Origin: Chloroflexota bacterium
Lineage (GTDB): Bacteria; Chloroflexota; Anaerolineae; B4-G1
Assembly (NCBI GenBank): GCA_003648125.1
Contig: QMOE01000021.1
Location: forward strand, 1-12,404
DNA length: 12,404 bases
Direction: 5' to 3'
Position numbers and translations under genes: made by a program. Under the pieces are notes generated by a model. It had not been told where the DNA came from. It was given only the letters and a program-made list of their open reading frames with translations, and did no database searches. Of this stretch, positions 7,266-12,404 are shown piece by piece (position 1 is the stretch's first letter; the number at the start of each line of letters is the position of its first letter).

Positions 7266-8336
7266 TCACTCTCCTTCCGTCCGGGACTTGGCCGCGGCAA
7301 CGCTCATCTCTGTCGCTCGCTTGCGGGTATAGTTATTGACCAGCACAGCGACCAGGAGCATGATGCCCAGGAACGAGTAGAACCAGTCGGTATCCCATCC
7401 AGCGAACACGATCCCGACCTGCGCCATACCAAAGATAAAGGCGCCGATTGAGGCACCGATCACCGAGCCATAGCCACCGGTCATCAGGCAGCCGCCGATG
7501 CTCGCCGCGATCATGTAGATGAACTCTTGGCCAATGCCCTGGCTGGCGACGGCCGAGCGCAGCCGCACAACATTCATCATGCCCACCAGCCAGGCGGCAG
7601 CGGCTGTCGCCATGAACAGCCCGATCTTGACCCGCGCGGACGGCACGCCCACTTTGCGGGCCGCTTCAGCATCACCACCAACGGCGAAAATCCAACTTCC
7701 GTACCTGGTGCGCAGCAAAATCCAACTGGCGATGATCACGAGCACAACCCACCAAATAATCGCACTCCTCCACTCGATGCCGAACAATGTGATGCCGGTG
7801 TTGAAAAAGGCACGCGCCGAGGCAAAGCCCGCTGCTTTATCAATGCCGCCGACGTAAACTTGATCGGTCACCAGACGGGTGGTACCCACATTAGCTCCTC
7901 TCAAGAAAAAGAAGGTCGCCAGGGTGACGATAAAACTGGGCAAGCCCGTCTTGACCCGCATCAGGCCATTAAAGTACCCTACAGCCAGCGCAAAGAGAAG
8001 AGACACGAACATAGCGGGCCACAAGTTCCAGCCCAGCCGAGTGGACAGCAGACCAGCGACCAGTCCCGTCGTACCCGTCATGACCCCGGTGGAGAGATCG
8101 AATTCACCACCGATCATGAGCAGGGCCACTGCAATCGCCATAATGCCCAATGTAGAGGCTGGGTCCATGATACGCGCCAGGCCATTCAACGTAGCCCAGT
8201 TCTCTGGCGCAAAGAACGCAAAAAACAGCCACACGACGGCCGCGCCAATAACGGCCCCGATTTCAGGTTGCTGGAAAAGTCTCCTGGCGAGGCCCACTTT
8301 CGCCAGTCGCTCGTCGCTCACGGCTTGTGTTGCCAT
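7266..8336 (-). CDS. Sugar ABC transporter permease (RbsC/FrcC-like, CUT2)
   Basis: 356 residues, a polytopic inner-membrane protein of the BPD_transp_2 (LivH/RbsC) family that probably forms a homodimeric channel. Many hydrophobic segments run through the chain, beginning near residue 27 ([17 protein letters not shown]). Family hallmarks include GGEFDLSTG in the first third, corresponding to GGxDLSVG of RbsC, and [20 protein letters not shown] near the C-terminus, corresponding to the ATPase-contact region. The chosen ATG (8336-8334) has AAGGAGG 6 nt upstream; the frame runs further upstream into a hairpin region and is not used. It lies between the binding-protein gene (96-bp gap containing a strong hairpin) and the ATPase gene (4-bp gap). 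CUT2 systems import pentoses, hexoses, inositol and similar compounds. Confidence 0.94.
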   Translation of the reverse strand: MATQAVSDERLAKVGLARRLFQQPEIGAVIGAAVVWLFFAFFAPENWATLNGLARIMDPASTLGIMAIAVALLMIGGEFDLSTGVMTGTTGLVAGLLSTRLGWNLWPAMFVSLLFALAVGYFNGLMRVKTGLPSFIVTLATFFFLRGANVGTTRLVTDQVYVGGIDKAAGFASARAFFNTGITLFGIEWRSAIIWWVVLVIIASWILLRTRYGSWIFAVGGDAEAARKVGVPSARVKIGLFMATAAAAWLVGMMNVVRLRSAVASQGIGQEFIYMIAASIGGCLMTGGYGSVIGASIGAFIFGMAQVGIVFAGWDTDWFYSFLGIMLLVAVLVNNYTRKRATEMSVAAAKSRTEGE

Positions 8337-8385
8337 TAGAAACCTCCTTGCCGCAGAGCGGATTGCTAATCCACTCCACTGGATA

Positions 8386-8420
8386 ACTGGTGCGGGATGG
8401 AGGTTCCATCCCACACCAGT
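8386..8420 (-). other. Strong mRNA hairpin between binding-protein and permease genes
   Basis: Two 16-nt arms (8386-8401 and 8405-8420) pair at 15 of 16 positions with a 3-nt loop. In the minus-strand RNA the one mismatch becomes a U-G pair. No T-run follows, so it is unlikely to be a full terminator. It starts 12 nt after the binding-protein stop codon. Such a structure can protect the upstream message from 3' exonucleases and give more binding protein than permease, as known for the malE-malF gap in enterobacteria; that role here is inferred. A small second stem GGATT-GCT-AATCC lies at 8360-8372. Confidence 0.7.
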
Positions 8421-8432
8421 CTGTTATTTCGC

Positions 8433-9446
8433 CTACCGGGTTCCTTGAGCGGAGAGATCCTTCACAGCCGCGGCGTTGCTCTGATCCACAAATCCGGGGC
8501 CGGTGAGTACCGGCAAGCCACCACCGACGGTGTTCAAGTTAGTGTTGTAGAGGTACAAGAGAACGACCGGCAGATAACCCTGCAGGTACTGCTGCTGGTC
8601 CACGGCGAACAGCATCTCGCCGCCTTCAATCGCCGCCAAGACGTCGGGGCTGAGGTCAAAGGTACCCAGTTTCTGGCTACCGCCCTCCGCCGCGATGGCA
8701 TCGCGGGCCGCGATGGCGATGATTGGGTTGAGCGTCAAAATTCCGTCAACGTCCGCGTCCGCAATGAGCTTGTTCTGAATGGCCGCTACTGTGCCGGCGA
8801 CATCCCGGACACCGGTCGTGGCGACGTTGAAACGCTCGACGTCACCGTTAAAGGTGTCGGCGAGACCATCGCACCGCTCCTCGAGGCCGATGTTGCCCTC
8901 CTCGTGGATGACGCAGAGCGCCTTGGTCGCGCCCGCAGCGTTGAACTTTTCGCCAGCGCCCTGACCGGCCACAAACTCGGTCTGGCCGATGTGGGTGAGC
9001 GCTCCCAGTTCCTTGTAGACGTCCACGCCAGAGTTGATGGTGATGACCGGGATGCCGGCGTCCACGGCCTTGGTGACTGCATCCTTGAGCGCGTCCGGGT
9101 TAGCCAACGAGACAAAAATGCCGTCCACGCCATCGGCGATAAAGTTCTCCACCAGTTGCGCCTGCTCGACCGGATCGCCACTGCCGCCGGATTTGAGCGT
9201 AATACCATAGGTCGCCGCAGCGTCCTGGGCGCCTTTCTCCACGACACCCCAGAAGGCGTCCTCGGCAGGATTAGAGTGCACCGACATGCCAAAGACCAAT
9301 CCTGACTGGGTGACCTGGGGTTCTTCAACTGCTTCTGTTGCAGGCGCTTCAGTTGCCTCTGTCGCCTCTTGCTGGCCGCAGGCTACGAGCGAGACCAGAC
9401 CAACGAGCACCAGTAACAACGAGATAGCTTTTGTGAAACGTGACAT
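8433..9446 (-). CDS. Sugar ABC transporter substrate-binding lipoprotein (CUT2)
   Basis: 337 residues. The N-terminus SRFTK plus a hydrophobic core ends in the lipobox LVAC with C23 as lipidation site, followed by a flexible Glu/Ala/Thr/Pro tether (about 24-50) of the kind common in Chloroflexota binding proteins. The mature domain is of the Peripla_BP_4 (ribose/galactose-binding) type: GLVFGMSVHSNPAEDAFW is the first strand and helix, GDPVEQAQLVENFIADGVDGIFV the second, and GIPVITINSGVDVYKELGALTHIGQTE the hinge-proximal region. It captures the sugar or polyol outside the membrane and delivers it to the permease at 7266-8336. The ATG (9446-9444) is favoured over an upstream TTG because it gives a clean signal peptide and has AGGAGG 9 nt before it. 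Substrate unknown: myo-inositol would suit the iol enzymes, a hexuronate or hexose is also possible. Confidence 0.93.
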   Translation of the reverse strand: MSRFTKAISLLLVLVGLVSLVACGQQEATEATEAPATEAVEEPQVTQSGLVFGMSVHSNPAEDAFWGVVEKGAQDAAATYGITLKSGGSGDPVEQAQLVENFIADGVDGIFVSLANPDALKDAVTKAVDAGIPVITINSGVDVYKELGALTHIGQTEFVAGQGAGEKFNAAGATKALCVIHEEGNIGLEERCDGLADTFNGDVERFNVATTGVRDVAGTVAAIQNKLIADADVDGILTLNPIIAIAARDAIAAEGGSQKLGTFDLSPDVLAAIEGGEMLFAVDQQQYLQGYLPVVLLYLYNTNLNTVGGGLPVLTGPGFVDQSNAAAVKDLSAQGTR

Positions 9447-9493
9447 TTCTTTTTTCCTCCTGTTTTTTTGATTTGAATGTTTTGGACTCTCAA

Positions 9494-9529
9494 CTAGCAA
9501 CGTGCCTGGGAACTTGTCGGGAATATCAT
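9494..9529 (-). promoter_or_regulatory. Full-length Shine-Dalgarno with 11-codon leader frame ahead of the transporter genes
   Basis: Minus-strand AAGGAGGTGAT (9538-9528) is complementary to the whole 3' tail of 16S rRNA, a longer match than at any annotated gene here. It is followed after only 2 nt by an ATG opening an 11-codon frame (MIFPTSSQARC, stop 9496-9494) that ends about 50 nt before the binding-protein start. The spacing is shorter than optimal, so it may be a poorly used leader peptide, a ribosome standby site or chance. No promoter is evident beside it. Confidence 0.3.
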
Positions 9530-9557
9530 CACCTCCTTCTAATTTCTACTGTAATCG

Positions 9558-9788
9558 CAGCAATTCCCGTTTTGTAGCCGCGATTTGGAAATCGCGGCTG
9601 TTTTCCCACGTAAAGCACCCTGCGCGATTGCGAAATCGCGGCTACGACCTGACTTTTTCACCCATAACGGGAATTGGTATCTTCTCAAAAAGTTGGGGCA
9701 TTTGTAGGCCGGATTGGTAATCCGGCTGGTCGGAATACCATTCCGACCTACATTCCCCCGGATTATTGAGATGATACGGGAATTGCTG
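9558..9788. mobile_element. Outer MITE-like element, split by the 101-bp element
   Basis: The ends are the 14-bp inverted repeats CAGCAATTCCCGTT (9558-9571) and its reverse complement, which is interrupted: the part up to 9676 lies left of an inserted 101-bp element and the rest (to 9788) lies right of it. Outside both ends stands the direct repeat CTGTAATCG (9549-9557 and 9789-9797), a likely 9-bp target duplication. Removing the inner insertion and its 8-bp duplication leaves an element of 122 bp. Inside are a hairpin with 11-bp arms (9576-9586/9589-9599) and a larger 13-bp inverted pair GTAGCCGCGATTT (9574-9586/9633-9645). It has no coding capacity and lies in the leader region of the transporter operon. 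Confidence 0.65.
9677..9777. mobile_element. 101-bp MITE-like element, copy A
   Basis: The ends GTATCTTCTCAA and TTGAGATGATAC form 12-bp inverted repeats with one mismatch. The same 8 bp, GGGAATTG, stand directly outside on both sides (9669-9676 and 9778-9785), a target duplication made by insertion into the right end of the outer element. Internally two hairpins follow each other: GCCGGATT-GGT-AATCCGGC and GGTCGGAAT-ACC-ATTCCGACC. The sequence is identical over all 101 bp to 12166-12266, which implies recent movement or gene conversion. No protein is encoded. Confidence 0.8.
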
Positions 9789-9842
9789 CTGTAATCGTCA
9801 AGTGTACGTATGATTTGGATGTGTTTCAAACAAGTTAGAGGG

Positions 9843-9877
9843 GGCAGGCACGCCTGCCTGGTCGCATCAGGGGATGC
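9843..9877 (-). terminator. Two small hairpins downstream of the second dehydrogenase gene
   Basis: GGCAGG-CACG-CCTGCC (9843-9858) and GCATC-AGGG-GATGC (9864-9877) lie 35-70 nt after the stop codon of the dehydrogenase gene. They could end or stabilise its transcript. The sequence beyond them on the minus strand is C-rich then mixed, without a clear T-run, so a terminator is only a weak proposal; they may be dispersed palindromic repeats. Confidence 0.2.
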
Positions 9878-9911
9878 TCCCTCCTCCCCAACCGAGATGA
9901 AACGTACCCTT

Positions 9912-11069
9912 CTAATTTGGCCTCACCATGATCTTGCCATCCTCCCGCCTGGTGGCGCGGGCGATGGCGTCCACGGCCTCGTCCAGTTTGTAGCGCGCGG
10001 TGATGATGGAGCTGAGGTCGAGCCGGCCGGCGGCGACCATCCGAATAACGTTGGGGAAGGTCTCGTGACCCGAGTGCCCCTGCGCGCCAAAGGCCTGGGC
10101 GCGGCGCACCTGGAAGGTCTCCAGATACATCGGTACCCGCCGGGCCGCCCGCCCGATCTGCACCATCTTGCCGTTGATGGCCATAGCCTTTTCCATCTCC
10201 GGCACCGTCAGGTGCGGAGCGCCGGCCGCCTCGACGTGGAAATCGAACCCCGCACCCTTGCTCAATTCCATCAAAACCTCACTCGGAGTGACCTGGCGGG
10301 GGTCGTACACATAGTCAGCGCCGACCTTTTTAGCCAACTCGCGGCGCTGCGGCGAGATCTCAAAAGTGACGATTGTGCCCGCACCAGCGGCCTTTGCCAA
10401 ACCTGTGGCGGCCAGTCCAATCGGCCCCGCGCCAAAGACGCTGACATAGTGGCCCGGCCGGAAGCCGCCCGCTCGCTCGAACATGGCATTGTAGGCCACG
10501 CAGGTCGGTTCGCTGAGGGCACTCATCTCGTAGGCCTTTTCCTCGTCGCCGAACCGCTCGGCGATAGCATCAATGGGCCAGCAGAATTTCTCGTCCACGG
10601 CGATGTAATTGGCAAAAGCGCCGGGAATGGTGAAACCGATCTCCTCCAGATTGGTGCAGTGGTTGGGGTAGCCGTTGCGGCAAGGGATGCAGCGACCACA
10701 CCAGATCATCTCCTCCGCCGTCACCATATCGCCAATCTCGAGGAGTTCAACCCCGCTGCCAATCTCCACCACCTTGCCGGAGAACTCGTGTCCCAGGATG
10801 GTGGGGAATTTGGTCAGGCCAGGGTAGAGGATGTAATCCTCATCGTCGGTCTCGTAAAAGTGCATGTCAGAGCCGCAGATGCCGCATGCCTGCACTTCCA
10901 GCACAACCTCCTGGGGGCCTGGTTCGGGGTCGGGCCAATCGCGCACCTCCAGTTTGGGGTGCCGCCAGATGCTGTTTCCGGTGATCGCCTTGCCGGTCTG
11001 CTTTTCCCACGCGGAGACCTCATAGTCCGGCTTCGGTTCCCAGACTGCATCGAGTACTAATCCTTTCAT
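9912..11069 (-). CDS. Zinc-dependent MDR dehydrogenase, IolM-like paralogue
   Basis: 385 residues. Catalytic zinc ligands are C65 (GICGSDMH) and H93-E94 (LGHE); structural zinc cysteines are C124, C127, C130 and C138. The nucleotide loop is GAGPIG (213-218), and E237 after the second strand points to NAD. It shares with the IolM-like protein at 2908-4101 the long N-terminus (VWEPKPDYEVSAWE), YPGLT..P.ILGHE, GYPNHC.NL.EIGF and the VRRA...G.QGHSGH.TFP.VI block, so the two are paralogues but clearly diverged. ATG at 11069-11067 with GGGAGGTG 8 nt upstream, 25 bp after the regulator's stop: a two-gene operon with lacI. It probably oxidises a polyol or cyclitol. Because no IolG-type inositol dehydrogenase is in the window, it is a candidate for myo-inositol to 2-keto-myo-inositol, but another sugar alcohol or aldonate is equally possible. 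Confidence 0.88.
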   Translation of the reverse strand: MKGLVLDAVWEPKPDYEVSAWEKQTGKAITGNSIWRHPKLEVRDWPDPEPGPQEVVLEVQACGICGSDMHFYETDDEDYILYPGLTKFPTILGHEFSGKVVEIGSGVELLEIGDMVTAEEMIWCGRCIPCRNGYPNHCTNLEEIGFTIPGAFANYIAVDEKFCWPIDAIAERFGDEEKAYEMSALSEPTCVAYNAMFERAGGFRPGHYVSVFGAGPIGLAATGLAKAAGAGTIVTFEISPQRRELAKKVGADYVYDPRQVTPSEVLMELSKGAGFDFHVEAAGAPHLTVPEMEKAMAINGKMVQIGRAARRVPMYLETFQVRRAQAFGAQGHSGHETFPNVIRMVAAGRLDLSSIITARYKLDEAVDAIARATRREDGKIMVRPN

Positions 11070-11094
11070 ACCAAACACCTCCCAATGCTCAAAT

Positions 11095-12099
11095 TTACGT
11101 CGTTTCGCGCACGACCAATCTTCCCTTGACCACGACGTCTGAGAAAGGTGCAGTTGCATCGTCAGCGACCATCAACGCCAAAGCCATGTTCATAGCCTGC
11201 CGTCCCATGTCGCGCTGCGGCTGGGCTATGCTCGTCAGAGGGGGATAGACGTGGGCGGCCAGAGGGATGTCGTCAAAGCCGACCACAGCCAGGTTTTCCG
11301 GGACCGAGATCCCCGCCCGCCGGGCTGCCGAGAGCAGCCCGATAGCCGTCATATCGTTGTAGCAAAAAACGGCCGTGACTGGTTCAGCCAGACCTGCCAG
11401 TGTGCGCAGCGTCCGCTCGCCGCCGTCGAGACGGCCATTGCCGGACACGACCAGGGTTGGATCGAAGAGTATCCCTGCTTCGTCCAGCGCCTGGCAGTAG
11501 CCGGCCATTCGCTCTGCGTCATCACTGTGATTCGCCGGACCGGCTACGTAGCCAATGCGGCGGTGGCCCCGCTTGATGAGGTGCTCGGTCGCCAGGTGGC
11601 CGCCGTGTTGATTGTCCACACTCACCGAAAATGTGTAGCGGCCGCTCTGCCTGTTATGGTTGTTGACCAACACCACCGGCACGCCGATGCGCTCCAGGTG
11701 CTCCAGGTAAAGCGCGCCGACGCGCGATGAGGTGACGATAAGACTATCCACCCGCTTGGCGCGGAGCATCTCCACGGCGGCCAGTTCCCGTTCCGGCTCG
11801 GCAGCAGAGCTGGCCAGAATGACCGAGTAGTCATTTTCCTGGGCTGCATCCTCGACGCCCTGCACCACTTCGGCCACAAAGGGGTCGGTGATGGTGGTCA
11901 CGACGACACCCACAGTGCGGGTTTGCTGCGTCACCAGGCTGCGGGCGATGGCGTCAGGGGAATAGCCCATCTCCTGGGCCAGACGTTGGACGCGGGCTGC
12001 CGTCTCAGCCTTTACAAGCGGGCTATCGCCCAGGGCACGGGAAACGGTGGAGTGGGAAACGCCGGCCGCTTTGGCGATATCCTTGATTGAGACACGCAT
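11095..12099 (-). CDS. LacI/GalR-family transcriptional regulator
   Basis: 334 residues. The N-terminal helix-turn-helix is VSIKDIAKAAGVSHSTVSRALGDSP (3-27), with SHSTVSRAL as recognition helix, followed by the hinge helix SPDAIARSLV that enters the minor groove. The C-terminal two-thirds is the periplasmic-binding-protein-like sensor domain, starting TRTVGVVVTTITDPFVAEVVQGVE and including GHRRIGYVAG and VVGFDDIPLAAHVYPPLTSI. These proteins are usually repressors released by a sugar or pathway intermediate. The ATG at 12099-12097 is chosen over an upstream start because it gives the canonical LacI N-terminus and has AGGAG 8 nt before it. A perfect palindrome (12116-12129) lies just upstream, suggesting self-regulation. 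It precedes the second dehydrogenase by 25 bp and probably controls part or all of the catabolic cluster; the inducer is not known. Confidence 0.95.
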   Translation of the reverse strand: MRVSIKDIAKAAGVSHSTVSRALGDSPLVKAETAARVQRLAQEMGYSPDAIARSLVTQQTRTVGVVVTTITDPFVAEVVQGVEDAAQENDYSVILASSAAEPERELAAVEMLRAKRVDSLIVTSSRVGALYLEHLERIGVPVVLVNNHNRQSGRYTFSVSVDNQHGGHLATEHLIKRGHRRIGYVAGPANHSDDAERMAGYCQALDEAGILFDPTLVVSGNGRLDGGERTLRTLAGLAEPVTAVFCYNDMTAIGLLSAARRAGISVPENLAVVGFDDIPLAAHVYPPLTSIAQPQRDMGRQAMNMALALMVADDATAPFSDVVVKGRLVVRETT

Positions 12100-12115
12100 A
12101 GGGGATACTCCTATT

Positions 12116-12129
12116 TGCACACGTGTGCA
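12116..12129. promoter_or_regulatory. Candidate LacI-family operator
   Basis: TGCACACGTGTGCA is a perfect 14-bp palindrome with a central CG, the architecture typical of LacI-family operators. It ends 16 bp upstream of the regulator's ATG, just outside its ribosome site, so binding would block its own transcript. I found no second perfect copy near the transporter or iolN starts. No convincing -10/-35 pair is visible in the 66 bp between the gene and the mobile element at 12166. Confidence 0.55.
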
Positions 12130-12165
12130 TTGTCTGCTCAGAAAAAAGCGATCCTGATATGGAAT

Positions 12166-12266
12166 GTATCTTCTCAAAAAGTTGGGGCATTTGTAGGCCG
12201 GATTGGTAATCCGGCTGGTCGGAATACCATTCCGACCTACATTCCCCCGGATTATTGAGATGATAC
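12166..12266. mobile_element. 101-bp MITE-like element, copy B
   Basis: Identical over 101 bp to 9677-9777, with the same imperfect 12-bp ends and the same two internal hairpins. Unlike copy A, the flanking bases differ (TATGGAAT left, TCTTTGAT right), so there is no target duplication. That fits a deletion or recombination at this copy after insertion. Its right end supplies the ATG of the open frame that continues to the window edge, and its left end lies 66 bp upstream of the lacI start. Confidence 0.8.
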
Positions 12267-12404
12267 TCTTTGATTATGATCTTGCCGACCGCGCCGGTAT
12301 CCTTCAGGTCAAGTACGCGCTCCCTTACTCCGATTTGACCAGTCTGCCCGCCGAGGAAAAGCAACGGTATATCGAAGCAGGAACGCCTATCGAGTTCAGC
12401 CACA
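12260..12404 (+). pseudogene. Fragment resembling the C-terminal part of a class I SAM-dependent methyltransferase
   Basis: The only plus-strand frame I consider real: 48 complete codons running off the edge, opening at an ATG (12260-12262) that lies inside the right end of the 101-bp element. The peptide contains LFDYDLADRAGILQVKYALP and then YIEAGTPIEFSH. I recall this pattern from the region after the catalytic core of bacterial class I methyltransferases, roughly two-thirds into a protein of about 270 residues. If so, the SAM-binding domain is missing, because immediately left of the element comes the lacI promoter region. A stop codon (12194-12196) closes the frame upstream within the element. 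No ribosome site is evident before the ATG. The lack of a target duplication at this copy supports a deletion. It could instead be the start of an unknown intact gene. Confidence 0.45.

Noticed and set aside
9796..9814. TTGACG plus a TACGTA core as promoter and second LacI operator for the transporter operon
   Set aside because: No acceptable -10 hexamer at 16-18 nt, and the palindrome covers only the central six bases, unlike the 14-bp site upstream of lacI.
9810..11060. 416-codon open frame on the plus strand opposite the second dehydrogenase
   Set aside because: It lies antisense to a protein with full zinc-site and Rossmann motifs, has no recognisable motif itself, and such long antisense frames are common in GC-rich DNA.
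1..12404. tRNA, rRNA or riboswitch genes
   Set aside because: No tRNA-like cloverleaf, rRNA stretch or known riboswitch core was recognised on either strand by reading; the AAGGAGGTGAT match is only an 11-nt Shine-Dalgarno, not an rRNA fragment.

Overview
The window is a GC-rich bacterial stretch in which every complete gene reads on the minus strand, so transcription runs from about 12.1 kb down to 1. It looks like one catabolic cluster: a LacI-type regulator, a sugar-type ABC transporter and a set of polyol/uronate enzymes. The host is probably a member of the Chloroflexota (Anaerolineae-like). Three things suggest this: an Ala/Thr/Glu/Pro-rich tether behind the lipoprotein cysteine of the binding protein, intergenic hairpin repeats of a kind I associate with that phylum, and Thermotoga-like enzymes in a higher-GC background. 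This assignment is an inference.

Layout in transcription order: (1) a LacI-family regulator (12099-11095) with a perfect 14-bp palindrome just upstream of its start, then a zinc-dependent MDR dehydrogenase (11069-9912); (2) a 465-bp gap (9447-9911) holding two nested short mobile elements; (3) a CUT2/FrcBCA-like ABC importer: lipoprotein binding protein (9446-8433), permease (8336-7266) and single-domain ATPase (7261-6461); (4) a putative lipoprotein with an HEWAHH motif, overlapping the ATPase gene (6464-5850), and a universal stress protein (5822-5382); (5) iolN-like (5272-4148), iolM-like (4101-2908), iolO-like (2843-2016), uxaC (2011-596) and the first 107 codons of a uxaE-like gene (321-1). 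At the right edge, in the opposite direction, is a fragment (12260-12404) resembling the C-terminal part of a SAM-dependent methyltransferase, whose start codon lies inside a short mobile element.

The enzyme set matches the alternative myo-inositol route known from Thermotoga maritima. There, 2-keto-myo-inositol (scyllo-inosose) is oxidised by IolM to a diketone, cleaved hydrolytically by IolN to 5-keto-L-gluconate, epimerised by IolO to D-tagaturonate, and then passed (UxaE) to D-fructuronate and on towards 2-keto-3-deoxygluconate. UxaC would connect D-glucuronate and D-galacturonate to the same pool. No GFO/IDH/MocA-type inositol dehydrogenase (IolG) is present in the window. A second dehydrogenase resembling IolM sits next to the regulator and is a candidate for the missing first oxidation.

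The second theme is non-autonomous mobile DNA. Four short inverted-repeat elements from three unrelated families can be delimited: 247 bp between uxaC and uxaE with 18-bp perfect ends and a 10-bp target duplication; a 101-bp element in two identical copies; and a 122-bp element split by one of those 101-bp copies. All sit in gaps at gene or operon boundaries.
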